Of a stretch of DNA of 64,000 nt, positions 52,300-63,917 are shown in pieces. Made by a program: the position numbers and the translations under genes. Source of the stretch: Paenibacillus ehimensis NBRC 15659 (GTDB taxonomy: Bacteria; Bacillota; Bacilli; Paenibacillales; NBRC-103111); NCBI RefSeq assembly GCF_004000785.1, contig NZ_BILX01000004.1, forward strand, positions 62,001-126,000, in the 5' to 3' direction. The notes under the pieces are model-generated. The model saw only the letters and a list, made by a program, of their open reading frames with translations. It did not search any database and had not been told where the DNA came from. Position 1 is the first letter of the stretch. Each line of letters starts with the position of its first letter.

Positions 52300-53508
52300 A
52301 TGCGGACAAATCCTAAAGCAAAAAAAGCGCTGATCATCGGAGGCGGAATTGCCGGACCCGCGCTCGCCCTGTTTCTGAAACGAGCGGGCATTGAGGCGGA
52401 GATTTACGAAGCCCGAACATCTTCGGAAGGGTTCTCGCTTACGTTATCCTGCAACGGGTTGGCTGTCCTGCAGGAGCTCGGACTTGACCAAGCCGTCTTG
52501 AAGGAAGGATCTGCGGTAAGTAAATGGAAGATGTGGAATGGAAGGGGGAAGCATTTGGGCGGCGGCGTCTTGGCGGGAGGAGGCTTGAAGAGCGTCTTTA
52601 TCAAGCGCGTTCCTCTAGGCAGCATCATCTCGGATGAAGTCGAACGCCAGGGCATCCCCATCCTGCGCGGCAAAAAGCTGGAAGATATTAAGGTGGCGGC
52701 GGAAGGAGGAGCCGTTGCGACTTTCCAGGACGGCACCAGAGTCTCCGGGGACTACCTGATCGGCTGCGACGGCGTTCATTCGCGAACCCGTCAGATCCTC
52801 GATCCGGGATTTCAAGGCCCGGCCTTTACCGGGTTAATCAACAGCGGAGGATATACCTCAGGTGTTGAAGTTCCCAGCGAGCCGGAAACGATTCACTTCA
52901 TTTTCTGCAAACGGGCCTTTTTCGGATATCACGTCAGCCCTACCGGTTTCATTTATTGGTATACGAATTGGCCGCAAGCGAATGAACCCGCCAGAGATGC
53001 ATTCAAAGACATCACCGATGCAGAGCGTAAAAAGATGATGCTGGACATTTACAAAGACGACCAGCCTATGATCCGGAAAATCATTGAGGGAGCGGAAACG
53101 ACGTTTCCATTTTTCTCATCCTACGCTCTTCCCCGGCAACCCTCCCATTGGCACAAGAGACCGATTGCTCTGGTCGGCGATGCGGCGCACGCGATTTCCC
53201 CCAGCTCCGGTCAAGGGGCCTCGATGGCGCTGGAGGATGCCATTGTTCTGGCAAAATGTTTGCGGGACATCCCTGACGCGGAGCATGCCTTCGCAACCTA
53301 CGAGCAGCTCAGGCGCGCGCGCACCGTCAAAATGTACGACGTGGGGCGGCGCGGCGATTCCGGCAAGCATGTAACGGGTTCGCTCCAACAGTGGTTCCGG
53401 GATCTGACAACACCGGTGTTCCTCAAACTATTCGCGAATCCGAAGGCGTCCGACTGGATGTACTCGTACAGAGTCGATTGGGAGAAGAACGTATCGGCGA
53501 GCCGGTGA
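52300..53508 (+). CDS. FAD-dependent monooxygenase (TetX/PHBH-like)
   Basis: Flavin monooxygenase of 402 aa. GGGIAGPALALFLKRAG is the N-terminal dinucleotide motif, then GCDGVHSRTRQ (the DG motif) and GDAAHAISPSSGQGASMALEDA (the GD motif), in the order of the aromatic hydroxylase family. Substrate is unknown; inducible oxidation of an aromatic or antibiotic compound under PadR control is plausible. ATG follows GAGGAGAGG. Confidence 0.87.
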   Translation: MRTNPKAKKALIIGGGIAGPALALFLKRAGIEAEIYEARTSSEGFSLTLSCNGLAVLQELGLDQAVLKEGSAVSKWKMWNGRGKHLGGGVLAGGGLKSVFIKRVPLGSIISDEVERQGIPILRGKKLEDIKVAAEGGAVATFQDGTRVSGDYLIGCDGVHSRTRQILDPGFQGPAFTGLINSGGYTSGVEVPSEPETIHFIFCKRAFFGYHVSPTGFIYWYTNWPQANEPARDAFKDITDAERKKMMLDIYKDDQPMIRKIIEGAETTFPFFSSYALPRQPSHWHKRPIALVGDAAHAISPSSGQGASMALEDAIVLAKCLRDIPDAEHAFATYEQLRRARTVKMYDVGRRGDSGKHVTGSLQQWFRDLTTPVFLKLFANPKASDWMYSYRVDWEKNVSASR

Positions 53509-53617
53509 AAATTGAATTCTAATCACTCTTATCGTCATGCGGGGCTCTGTTTTTGTGCATCCGCTTATAGTATAATTGTTAAAGATTGTTACTGTTGTAA
53601 ACTAGGCGGGTGAAGCG

Positions 53618-54940
53618 ATGCAGGAAGAGACGCTGACCAAGCATGAGCAGATCATTCGATATATCGAGGAATTAAGCGTAGGAACGCACATTTCCGTCCG
53701 TAAAATTGCCCAGGCCCTCGAAGTCAGCGAGGGAACGGCCTACCGCGCGATGAAGGAAGCGGAAAGTCTGGGCTATGTCAGCACGAAGGACCGTATAGGC
53801 ACGGTGCGGGTGGAAAAAAAAGAACCGCAGCCGATCGACAAGCTGACGTTCGCCGAGGTGGTCAACATTGTAGACGGCGAGGTGCTCGGCGGCGCGGGCG
53901 GCCTTCATAAGTCTTTGAATAAATTCGTGATCGGGGCGATGCAGCTCGAAGCGATGAAACGCTACATTGAGCCGGGCAATTTGCTCATTGTCGGCAACCG
54001 CACCCAGGCGCATCTCTATGCGCTGGGACAAGGCGCCGGCATCCTCGTGACGGGCGGCTTCCAGACGCTGGACGAGGCCAAGGAGCTGGCCGACGAGCTT
54101 GAGCTGCCGATTATCAGCACCAGCTACGATACGTTTACCGTGGCGACGATGATCAACCGCGCGATCTACGACCAATTGATCAAGAAAAAAATTATGCTCG
54201 TCCGCGACATTATCCGGACGGATGCCCGAGTCTATTCGCTGCGCGCCGAGGATACCGTCTCGGATATGCGCCATTGGATGGACGAAACCGGACATACCCG
54301 TTTCCCGGTCGTGGACGAACGGAACAAGCCGATCGGCATGGTGACGGCGAAGGACGTCGTCGGAGCCGAAGCGGCACAGCCGATTCACCAGCTCATGACG
54401 CTGGACCCGCTTACCGTGAGTGATCAGGCGCCCGTCGCTTCGGTCAGCCATACGATGGTGTGGGAGGGCATTGAGCTGCTTCCTGTAGTCGGCAAGGACG
54501 GAAAAATGGTTGGCGTGATCAGCCGTGACGATGTGCTCAAGGCGATGCAGTATTTACAAACGCAGCCGCAGCACGGGGAAACGCTTGAGGATCAAATCTG
54601 GTCCGGGATGGAGAAGGTGCGGGGCAAGGACGGCGAATTTTATTACCGGGGAACCGTTACCGCCCAGATGACCAATCCGATCGGGACGGTGTCGGAAGGC
54701 ATTCTGACGACTCTGATGAGCCAGGTGGCGATCCGCACGATCCGCGAACAAAAAAGAGGCGACTTGATCGTGGACAGCTCCTCGAATTATTTTCTGCTGC
54801 CGATTCCGATCGACAGCGTGATCGAATGCGTGCCGAACGTGCTGGAGATGAGCCGCAGGTACGGGAAGATCGAAGTGGACATTTTCTGCGACGGGAAGCG
54901 CATGGCGAAGTCGACGTTTACTTGCCGTCTGACGGATTGA
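53618..54940 (+). CDS. ytoI: HTH-DRTGG-CBS-thioesterase domain protein YtoI
   Basis: A 440-residue cytoplasmic protein. A helix-turn-helix (VRKIAQALEVSEGTAYRAMKEAE) is followed by a DRTGG domain (about 75-195), paired CBS domains (about 195-310; TRFPVVDERNKPIGMVTAKDV and LLPVVGKDGKMVGVISRDDV) and a hot-dog thioesterase-like tail. This matches B. subtilis YtoI, whose role is unknown; CBS domains suggest nucleotide sensing. ATG follows GGCGGGTGAAGCG. A strong TATAAT (53571-53576) lies upstream. Confidence 0.88.
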   Translation: MQEETLTKHEQIIRYIEELSVGTHISVRKIAQALEVSEGTAYRAMKEAESLGYVSTKDRIGTVRVEKKEPQPIDKLTFAEVVNIVDGEVLGGAGGLHKSLNKFVIGAMQLEAMKRYIEPGNLLIVGNRTQAHLYALGQGAGILVTGGFQTLDEAKELADELELPIISTSYDTFTVATMINRAIYDQLIKKKIMLVRDIIRTDARVYSLRAEDTVSDMRHWMDETGHTRFPVVDERNKPIGMVTAKDVVGAEAAQPIHQLMTLDPLTVSDQAPVASVSHTMVWEGIELLPVVGKDGKMVGVISRDDVLKAMQYLQTQPQHGETLEDQIWSGMEKVRGKDGEFYYRGTVTAQMTNPIGTVSEGILTTLMSQVAIRTIREQKRGDLIVDSSSNYFLLPIPIDSVIECVPNVLEMSRRYGKIEVDIFCDGKRMAKSTFTCRLTD

Positions 54941-54969
54941 GGGGTGATCTGGCGAATAGGAACTAATGC

Positions 54970-55000
54970 GCGGGCGGAACTAGGTTCCGCCCGCTTTGTT
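54970..55000 (+). terminator. Rho-independent terminator after ytoI
   Basis: GCGGGCGGAAC pairs with GTTCCGCCCGC around a 3-base loop, followed by TTTGTT. Confidence 0.8.
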
Positions 55001-55019
55001 GCGCCATTCGCAGGACTTT

Positions 55020-55271
55020 CTAGCTCGGTTGCGGAGAATCGGCATACCATGTATCGTACCTTTGATAAGGCGGAAACGTTTCGTTAACCTCCCAGGACTC
55101 AACGATTCTGTGGGCGGTTTGCAAATCGTATCCTCTTCCCATCAAATAAGTGATGGCGGCGACCTCATACATGGCATGCTCAACGGACGTATAGGTCATT
55201 TCGTACAAACCGTACCGGACGACGGGAGCTACGGAGCCAAGCACAAAATTTCTGAGCGCAGGGTCTATCAT
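55020..55271 (-). CDS. Small hypothetical protein downstream of etfA
   Basis: An 83-residue protein (MIDPALRNFVLGSVAPVVRYG, ending in YDTWYADSPQPS) with no signal peptide or recognised motif; a possible helical bundle with several aromatic residues. ATG at 55271 follows GAGGAAGGT. It is on the same strand as etfA, 98 bases after it. Function unknown. Confidence 0.5.
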   Translation of the reverse strand: MIDPALRNFVLGSVAPVVRYGLYEMTYTSVEHAMYEVAAITYLMGRGYDLQTAHRIVESWEVNETFPPYQRYDTWYADSPQPS

Positions 55272-55369
55272 CGGGCTACCTTCCTCTCCATGAACTGGGC
55301 GTTTCTCACAGTCCATGATATTCGCCCTGGGAAAGAGATGCCCCGGCACCAGCCTATTTATACCAAAAC

Positions 55370-56347
55370 TTAAGCCAGCACTTTCTTGAACTCTTGGGTG
55401 AGCAGCGGGACGATCTCGAACAGATCGCCGACGATGCCGTAATCGGCAATTTTGAAGATCGGCGCTTCCGGGTCCTTATTAATCGCGATAATGACGCGCG
55501 ACTGGCTCATTCCGGCCAAGTGCTGAATGGCGCCGCTGATGCCGCAGGCGATGTACACTTCCGGCGTTACAACTTTGCCGGTCTGTCCGATCTGCAGCGC
55601 GTAGTCGCAGTAGCCTGCGTCGCAAGCGCCGCGGGAGGCGCCGACGGCGGCGTTCAACGCTTCGGCCAGCGGCTCCAGCGTGCGGAACCCGTCGGCGCTC
55701 TTGACGCCCCGGCCGCCGGACACGACGATCTTCGCTTCCGTCAGATCGACCTTCCCCGACGCTTTGTGCACCACGTCCTTCACGACGGAACGCAGGTCGG
55801 CAGCGGGGGAGAAGGGAGTGGCGGCCATTTCCGCCTGCGAGCCGGGGACGGCTTCCGCGGCGGGCACGTTATTCGGCCGGATTGTGATCACCATCGGGCC
55901 TTGGGTAAACCGTTTCTTCTCGAACGCTTTGCCCGCGTAGAGCGGACGCGTCAAGGAAAGGCCGTCGCCCGTCTTCTCCAGCGCGATGACGTCGGAAATT
56001 TGCCCCGCCTGCAGGTGAGCGGCGATCTTGGGCGCCAGGTCGCGGCCGATGGCCGTGTGGCCGAACAGAACCGCGTGCGGATTCGCCGTGTCGAGAATGC
56101 CTGCCAGTGCAGAAAAATACGTCTCCGGATTATAGTGGGCGAGCTCCGCATGGTCGACGGACACAACCTGATCGACGCCATAACCGGACAGCTCTTGGGC
56201 AAACGCGGACAGTCCGTGGCCGAGAAGCGCCGCCACGATCCGGTCGCCGTCGTCTTTGGCCAGCCGGGCCGCTTGAATCGTTTCGAAGGTCACTTGACGG
56301 AGCTTGCCGCCCCGGATTTCCGCGAAGATTACATAGGTTTTGCTCAT
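55370..56347 (-). CDS. etfA: Electron transfer flavoprotein alpha subunit EtfA
   Basis: FAD-carrying subunit of ETF, 325 aa, accepting electrons from acyl-CoA dehydrogenases. The FAD-binding C-domain shows GGRGVKSADGF and VYIACGISGAIQH with IIAINKDPEAPIFKIADYGIVGD, the family hallmark. It follows etfB by 21 bases. With FadF it passes beta-oxidation electrons to the quinone pool. Confidence 0.96.
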   Translation of the reverse strand: MSKTYVIFAEIRGGKLRQVTFETIQAARLAKDDGDRIVAALLGHGLSAFAQELSGYGVDQVVSVDHAELAHYNPETYFSALAGILDTANPHAVLFGHTAIGRDLAPKIAAHLQAGQISDVIALEKTGDGLSLTRPLYAGKAFEKKRFTQGPMVITIRPNNVPAAEAVPGSQAEMAATPFSPAADLRSVVKDVVHKASGKVDLTEAKIVVSGGRGVKSADGFRTLEPLAEALNAAVGASRGACDAGYCDYALQIGQTGKVVTPEVYIACGISGAIQHLAGMSQSRVIIAINKDPEAPIFKIADYGIVGDLFEIVPLLTQEFKKVLA

Positions 56348-56368
56348 ATCGATTCCCTCCCTTTGGCA

Positions 56369-57136
56369 TTAAAGCGCTTTGGCTTCCGTACGAAGCAGAT
56401 GAACGAGCTGCGCGACTTGCTGCTGCGGATCGCCCTGCAGCACTTGTCCGGCTTTGCGCTCCGGCGGGAGCGTGAGAGAGTCGCGCGCCGTCTTCGGAGC
56501 GATATCCGCTTCGCTTAAGCCCAGGTCATCCAGCGTCAGCTGCTGGAACGGTTTTTTCTTCGCTTTCATGATGCCGGGCAAGGAAGGATAGCGGGGCTCG
56601 TTCAAGCCTTGCTGCGCCGTGAACAGGGCGGGCAGTGCCACCTCCACCGTCTCGGTGTCTCCTTCGGCGTCGCGCTGCGCCGTCGCCCGGTCGCCGCTCA
56701 GCTCCAGCTTCACGACGGAGGATACGTGCGGGATGCTCAGCAGGTGGGCGACGCGGATCGCGACCTGTCCTGCGCCGTTATCGACGGAGAAGTTGCCGCC
56801 GAGCACAAGATCGTACGCTTGCTTCCCGAGGTATGCGGCCAGCACCTTGGACACGGCGTACTCATCGCCGGGAATGCGATCGTCCGAGATCAGCACGGCT
56901 TCGTCCGCGCCCATCGCCAGCGCGGTCCGCAGCGCTTCGGCGCAGCGCTCCGGGCCGATCGAGACGACGACAATGCTGCCGCCATGCTCTTCCTTCAGCC
57001 GGATCGCTTCCTCCACGGCATATTCGTCGTACGGATTGATGACGAATTTCGCCCCGTCCTCGGATACCTCGCCGCCCTGAATGACGATTTTCTCCTCCGT
57101 ATCGAACGTTTGCTTCATCAATACATAAATGTTCAT
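56369..57136 (-). CDS. etfB: Electron transfer flavoprotein beta subunit EtfB
   Basis: AMP-binding ETF subunit, 255 aa. Characteristic segments are NIYVLMKQTFDTEE at the start, NPYDEYAVEEAIRLKE, and GGNFSVDNGAGQVAIRVAHLL. ATG at 57136 begins the ETF fold and lies 12 bases after GGGAGG; an in-frame upstream start adds an unrelated leader. Second gene of the fadR-etfB-etfA unit. Confidence 0.96.
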   Translation of the reverse strand: MNIYVLMKQTFDTEEKIVIQGGEVSEDGAKFVINPYDEYAVEEAIRLKEEHGGSIVVVSIGPERCAEALRTALAMGADEAVLISDDRIPGDEYAVSKVLAAYLGKQAYDLVLGGNFSVDNGAGQVAIRVAHLLSIPHVSSVVKLELSGDRATAQRDAEGDTETVEVALPALFTAQQGLNEPRYPSLPGIMKAKKKPFQQLTLDDLGLSEADIAPKTARDSLTLPPERKAGQVLQGDPQQQVAQLVHLLRTEAKAL

Positions 57137-57180
57137 AAGTCCCAAGCTCCTCCCATACAAAATAAAGACAATATAACGTA

Positions 57181-57765
57181 TTAAGCCTTCAACCCTTGTA
57201 TGAAAAACTCTACGGTTTTATCGACCTGCGCCGCGAGCGAATATTTGCGGCCGGCGATCAACCATGAAGTGACTACCTCGTCCATGGAGCCGAACACGAG
57301 CAGGCGCGTCAGCTTAACGTCCAGATTGGCCCGGAAAATGCCTTCTTCGATGCCTTGGCGCAGCACCTTTTCGATCAGCTCGATATACGTCTTGACGACA
57401 AGGCCGATTTCCTTGCGCAGCTCCAGCGAGCTTTGGCGCAGCTCGATTTGGGTGACGAACGCGAGATCGACGTTTTGCTCCAGCATCGTGTAATGAATCT
57501 CGCATATTTTGCGCAGCGCCTCGTCCGCGGAGTCCGTTTCGTTGATGCTGCTGTGAAATTGACCAACCAGGTCGCCCAATTTTTTTTGGAAGAGAGAAAT
57601 AAGAATGTCTTCCTTGTTTTTAAAATATAAATAGATCGTTCCGTCCGCTACGCCGGCTTCCTTGGCAATCCGGGAAACCTGCGCGTTGTGATAGCCGTTT
57701 TCGGCGATGACTTTCAGCGCCGCATCCAGTATCAAATTGTACTTCTCCATTTTTTTGCTTGCCAT
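57181..57765 (-). CDS. fadR: TetR-family fatty-acid regulator FadR (YsiA-type)
   Basis: Repressor of beta-oxidation genes, 194 aa, released by long-chain acyl-CoA in B. subtilis. The helix-turn-helix AQVSRIAKEAGVADGTIYLYFKNKEDIL and a helical ligand domain are present. A FadR operator is in the divergent region just upstream, as expected for the family, and etfB/etfA follow as in Bacillus. Confidence 0.92.
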   Translation of the reverse strand: MASKKMEKYNLILDAALKVIAENGYHNAQVSRIAKEAGVADGTIYLYFKNKEDILISLFQKKLGDLVGQFHSSINETDSADEALRKICEIHYTMLEQNVDLAFVTQIELRQSSLELRKEIGLVVKTYIELIEKVLRQGIEEGIFRANLDVKLTRLLVFGSMDEVVTSWLIAGRKYSLAAQVDKTVEFFIQGLKA

Positions 57766-57799
57766 CCAATCACCACCATGTTATTATTCAGTCAGAAAC

Positions 57800-57817
57800 T
57801 GAATGAGCATTCATTCA
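57800..57817 (+). promoter_or_regulatory. FadR operator between fadR and fadF
   Basis: TGAATGAGCATTCATTCA carries both TGAATGA and TCATTCA half-sites with the 4-base spacing of the B. subtilis FadR consensus. It can control both divergent units. Confidence 0.9.
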
Positions 57818-57891
57818 TTTCAATTTCATCTTATGGGAAACGCTGCTACTTGTCAATGTGTTTTGCTCATAAGATTTTTATGGGGGCCTAA

Positions 57892-57905
57892 TGTTATCGC
57901 TTTCA
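57892..57905 (+). promoter_or_regulatory. Possible CcpA site (cre), 12/14 match
   Basis: TGTTATCGCTTTCA agrees with TGWAARCGYTWNCW except at two positions, between the FadR operator and fadF. CcpA control of fad genes is known in B. subtilis; this copy is weak. Confidence 0.4.
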
Positions 57906-57958
57906 AACAAGCATGCCACAGCTTGGACCTAATCGGACGGAAAGGATGGATGTAACAA

Positions 57959-60142
57959 ATGATGTGGCTCATCGTGAACCTGCTTGCCTTTCTTGCTGTA
58001 ACAGCGTACGCAGTCTTCCTGTTTTGGAAAGCCGTATCTCACCGCTACGCGTATATGAAGCTCGGGCAGCCCGTAGATTTCCGGCAGCAGAGCAAGGAGC
58101 GGCTGGGCGAGTTTATGGCCGAGGTGTTCGGCCAGAAGAAGCTGCTGAAGGACAAAAAAAGCGGAATCATGCACGTCATTATTTTTTACGGCTTCATCAT
58201 TCTGCAGTTCGGCGCCCTGGACCTGATCGTGAAGGGGCTGCGCGGAGGGGAAAGCGTATCGTTTCCCGGGTACGCCGTCTTCGGTCTGCTGCAGGAAATT
58301 ACGGTGTTCTCGATCCTGGTGGCGATGGGGTATGCGGTCTACCGCCGCTATGTAGAGAAGCTGCCCCGCCTGAAAAAGGGCTGGAAGCCGAGCATCGTCG
58401 TCTTCTTTATTTTCGGCTTGATGCTGTCCGTGCTGCTGTCGCTCGCCTTCGAGCGGTTGTGGCTTGGCCCGCATACGAGCGCAGCCTACGCTCCGATCTC
58501 CTCCGCGATTGCGGCGGCGTTCGAAGGCATTTCCGCCCAGACGGCGGCGGTGCTGTTCTATATATGCTGGTGGCTCCATCTGCTGATCCTGCTCGCTTTT
58601 CTGGTATATGTGCCGCAATCGAAGCATTTTCATATTTTGACCGCGCCCATTAATATATGGTTCCGCCGCAAGGAGCCGGTCGGACGGTTGAAAAAGCTGG
58701 ATCTGGAAGACGAGGAAGCCGAATCGTTCGGCGTGGGCAAGATCGAGGATTTTACGCAGAAGCAGATGCTCGACTTCTACGCTTGCGTCGAGTGCGGACG
58801 CTGCACGAACGTATGCCCGGCCTCGAACACCGGCAAGACGCTGTCGCCGATGCACCTGATCGTCAAGCTGCGCGATCATCTGACGGAAAAAGGCACCGCC
58901 GTGACGTCCAAATCCCCATGGGTGCCGGAGTACGCGTTCCCCGCTGCGGGCGCCCATTCGATGGAGGCGGCGGCCGAGCCGGGTGTCCGCTGGGAGACCG
59001 AAGGGATCACCGATATTCGTCCGACGCTGGCCTGGCAGCAGAACGCCTGGAAGGTGCGGGATAAGCCTGCGGAGGAAGCCGAGCTGATCGGCGATGTGAT
59101 GACGGAGGACGAGATCTGGTCCTGTACGACGTGCCGCAACTGCGAAGATCAATGTCCGGTCGGCAACGAGCACGTGGACAAAATTGTCGATCTGCGCAGG
59201 CATCTCGTCCTGATGCAGGGCAGCATGCCGCACGAGGGCCAGCGCGCGATGCAAAATATCGAGCGGCAGGGCAATCCGTGGGGACTCAGCCGCAGCGACC
59301 GGGTGAAGTGGACCGGCGAGATCGACGGCATCGCGGTCCCGACGGTCAAGGAAAATCCGGATTTCGAATATTTGTTCTTCGTCGGCTCGATGGGCTCCTA
59401 CGATCTGCGCAGCCGCAAAGTATCGCGGGCGTTTGTCCGGCTGCTTCACGAAGCCGGCGTCAGCTTCGCGATTCTCGGCAACGAGGAGAAAAATTCCGGC
59501 GACACGCCGCGCAGGCTCGGCAACGAGATGCTGTTCCAGCAGCTGTGCGCGGAAAATATCGCCGTTTTCGAGAAATATGGCGTCAAAAAAATCGTCACCG
59601 CTTGCCCGCATACGTACAACACGCTCAAAAACGAATACCCGGACTTCGGGCTGGAAGGCGTGGAAGTGCTCCATCATACGGAGCTGCTGGACCGGCTTAT
59701 CCGGTCGGGCAAGCTGACGCCGCGCCATGCGGTGAACGAGCGGATTACGTATCACGACTCGTGCTATCTGGGCCGCTACAACAACGTTTACGAGCAGCCG
59801 CGCAACGTGCTGCGCGCGATCCCCGGCGTCGAGCTCGTCGAGATGGAGCGCACCCGCGAGAACGGGATGTGCTGCGGAGCGGGCGGCGGCATGATGTGGA
59901 TGGAGGAAACGTCGGGCAAGCGCGTCAATCTGGCGCGGACCGAGCAGGCGCTCGAAACGAACCCGACGGTCATCAGCAGCGCGTGCCCGTACTGCCTGAC
60001 GATGATGGAGGACGGCACGAAGATGAAGGAAGCGGAAGACCGCGTCAAGGCGAGAGATATCGCCGAAATACTGGAGCAATCCGTATTCGGCGAATCCCAT
60101 ATACAACCGGCGAACGATGCAATCGGCGTGGGCGGATCATAA
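57959..60142 (+). CDS. fadF: Iron-sulfur membrane oxidoreductase FadF (YwjF-type)
   Basis: Large membrane iron-sulfur protein, 727 aa, thought to carry ETF electrons to menaquinone. Several N-terminal helices (to about residue 225) are followed by two 4Fe-4S motifs, CVECGRCTNVCP and CTTCRNCEDQCP, and CCG domains with CPHT-like and ENGMCCGAGGGMMW segments typical of heterodisulfide reductase-like enzymes. Downstream fadN follows after 170 bases with its own ribosome site. Start ATG after GGAAAGGATGG. Confidence 0.9.
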   Translation: MMWLIVNLLAFLAVTAYAVFLFWKAVSHRYAYMKLGQPVDFRQQSKERLGEFMAEVFGQKKLLKDKKSGIMHVIIFYGFIILQFGALDLIVKGLRGGESVSFPGYAVFGLLQEITVFSILVAMGYAVYRRYVEKLPRLKKGWKPSIVVFFIFGLMLSVLLSLAFERLWLGPHTSAAYAPISSAIAAAFEGISAQTAAVLFYICWWLHLLILLAFLVYVPQSKHFHILTAPINIWFRRKEPVGRLKKLDLEDEEAESFGVGKIEDFTQKQMLDFYACVECGRCTNVCPASNTGKTLSPMHLIVKLRDHLTEKGTAVTSKSPWVPEYAFPAAGAHSMEAAAEPGVRWETEGITDIRPTLAWQQNAWKVRDKPAEEAELIGDVMTEDEIWSCTTCRNCEDQCPVGNEHVDKIVDLRRHLVLMQGSMPHEGQRAMQNIERQGNPWGLSRSDRVKWTGEIDGIAVPTVKENPDFEYLFFVGSMGSYDLRSRKVSRAFVRLLHEAGVSFAILGNEEKNSGDTPRRLGNEMLFQQLCAENIAVFEKYGVKKIVTACPHTYNTLKNEYPDFGLEGVEVLHHTELLDRLIRSGKLTPRHAVNERITYHDSCYLGRYNNVYEQPRNVLRAIPGVELVEMERTRENGMCCGAGGGMMWMEETSGKRVNLARTEQALETNPTVISSACPYCLTMMEDGTKMKEAEDRVKARDIAEILEQSVFGESHIQPANDAIGVGGS

Positions 60143-60312
60143 GACCGGCCCCCGCCATCCCCGCAAGGCGAGAATGCTTGGCGGGGCCGGCGGGCGCCGA
60201 CATATTGCGCCATGAGATTCGCCTGCCCGGCTGCAAGACGCCGCCGAATGCTTTACTCGCAGGTTTGTTCAAGCAATCCATATCAAAAACGTATTGGGAG
60301 GTAAGCAATATC

Positions 60313-62709
<2,397 letters not shown>

Positions 62710-62732
62710 TAATCCCGGGAGAGGTGAAACCC

Positions 62733-63917
62733 ATGAGAGAAGCTGTAATCGTATCGGTTGCCCGCACCGCGGTCGGCAAAGCGAAAAAGGGCCGTTTGGC
62801 CCAAACGCGTGCGGAGGATCTGGGCAAGGCCGTGCTCGAAGCCGCTGTGGAGCGGGCGCCCGGTCTTAAGAAAGAGGATGTCGAGGATGTCATTATCGGC
62901 TGCGCCATGCCGGAAGGCGAGCAGGGGCTTAACTTTGCCCGCATCATGTCGCTCTATGCCGGTTTTCCGGTGACCGTGCCGGCGCTCACGATCAACCGGT
63001 TTTGCTCGTCCGGCCTGCAATCGATCGCTTTCGCGGCGGAGCGGATTATGCTCGGGACGGCCGACGTGATCGTCGCCGGCGGCGTCGAGAGCATGAGCCA
63101 CGTGCCGATGACCGGATTCAAGCTGTCGCCGAATCCGAAGATCGTGGAGCAGATGCCGGAGGTCTATATCGGCATGGGCCATACGGCCGAAAATGTCGCC
63201 GAGCGGTTCGGCATTTCCCGCGAAGATCAGGACCGGTTCTCCGCGCGTTCCCACGAAAAAGCGGCGGCGGCGATCCGCGACGGGAAATTCCGCGACGAAA
63301 TCGTTCCGGTGCAGACGCAATGGACGCAGGTGGACGACAGCGGGAAAGTCAAGAGCGAGTCGTTCGCGTTCGATACCGACGAAGGCGTCCGCGCCGATAC
63401 GACGGCGCAGGTGCTGGGCAAGCTGAAGCCGTCCTTCAAGCTGAACGGTACGGTGACGGCGGGCAACTCGTCCCAGATGAGCGACGGCGCAGCCGCAGCC
63501 GTGGTGATGAACAAGGAGCGCGCGGGAGCGCTCGGCTTGAAGCCGCTCGCGACGTTCCGTTCGTTCGCGCTGGCTGGGGTGGACCCGGAAATTATGGGCG
63601 TCGGGCCGGTGGAGGCGATCCCGAAAGCGCTCCGGATGGCCGGACTCTCGATCGGCGATGTCGATTTGTTTGAAATCAACGAGGCCTTCGCGTCCCAATG
63701 CGTGCACATCATCCGTCAGCTCGGCTTGGACGAAGAGAAGGTCAATGTGAATGGCGGCGCAATCGCGCTCGGTCATCCGCTCGGATGCACGGGCACAAAG
63801 CTGACCGCGACGCTGATTCACGAGCTGCGCCGCAGAGGCGGCGGCATCGGTGTCGTCTCCATGTGTATCGGCGGCGGCATGGGCGCGGCCGGTGTGTTTG
63901 AGGTTCATGCGGGCTAA
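62733..63917 (+). CDS. fadA: Acetyl-CoA C-acyltransferase FadA
   Basis: Thiolase for the last step of beta-oxidation, 394 aa. The nucleophilic C91 lies in [10 protein letters not shown], the C-terminal His in [14 protein letters not shown] and the second Cys in [11 protein letters not shown] at 62733 follows GGAGAGG; in-frame codons upstream lie inside fadN. The expected partner fadE is not in the window; the last 83 bases hold no clear gene. Confidence 0.96.
   Translation: MREAVIVSVARTAVGKAKKGRLAQTRAEDLGKAVLEAAVERAPGLKKEDVEDVIIGCAMPEGEQGLNFARIMSLYAGFPVTVPALTINRFCSSGLQSIAFAAERIMLGTADVIVAGGVESMSHVPMTGFKLSPNPKIVEQMPEVYIGMGHTAENVAERFGISREDQDRFSARSHEKAAAAIRDGKFRDEIVPVQTQWTQVDDSGKVKSESFAFDTDEGVRADTTAQVLGKLKPSFKLNGTVTAGNSSQMSDGAAAAVVMNKERAGALGLKPLATFRSFALAGVDPEIMGVGPVEAIPKALRMAGLSIGDVDLFEINEAFASQCVHIIRQLGLDEEKVNVNGGAIALGHPLGCTGTKLTATLIHELRRRGGGIGVVSMCIGGGMGAAGVFEVHAG

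Noticed and set aside
57929-60106. A 725-codon minus-strand frame opposite fadF
   Set aside because: It is exactly antisense to the clear fadF gene, has His/Arg-rich composition typical of high-GC shadow frames and no ribosome site or motif.
59131-60312. An N-terminal extension of about 390 residues for FadN
   Set aside because: It overlaps fadF in another frame and is Arg-rich; the ATG at 60313 has GGGAGG and starts the NAD-binding fold.
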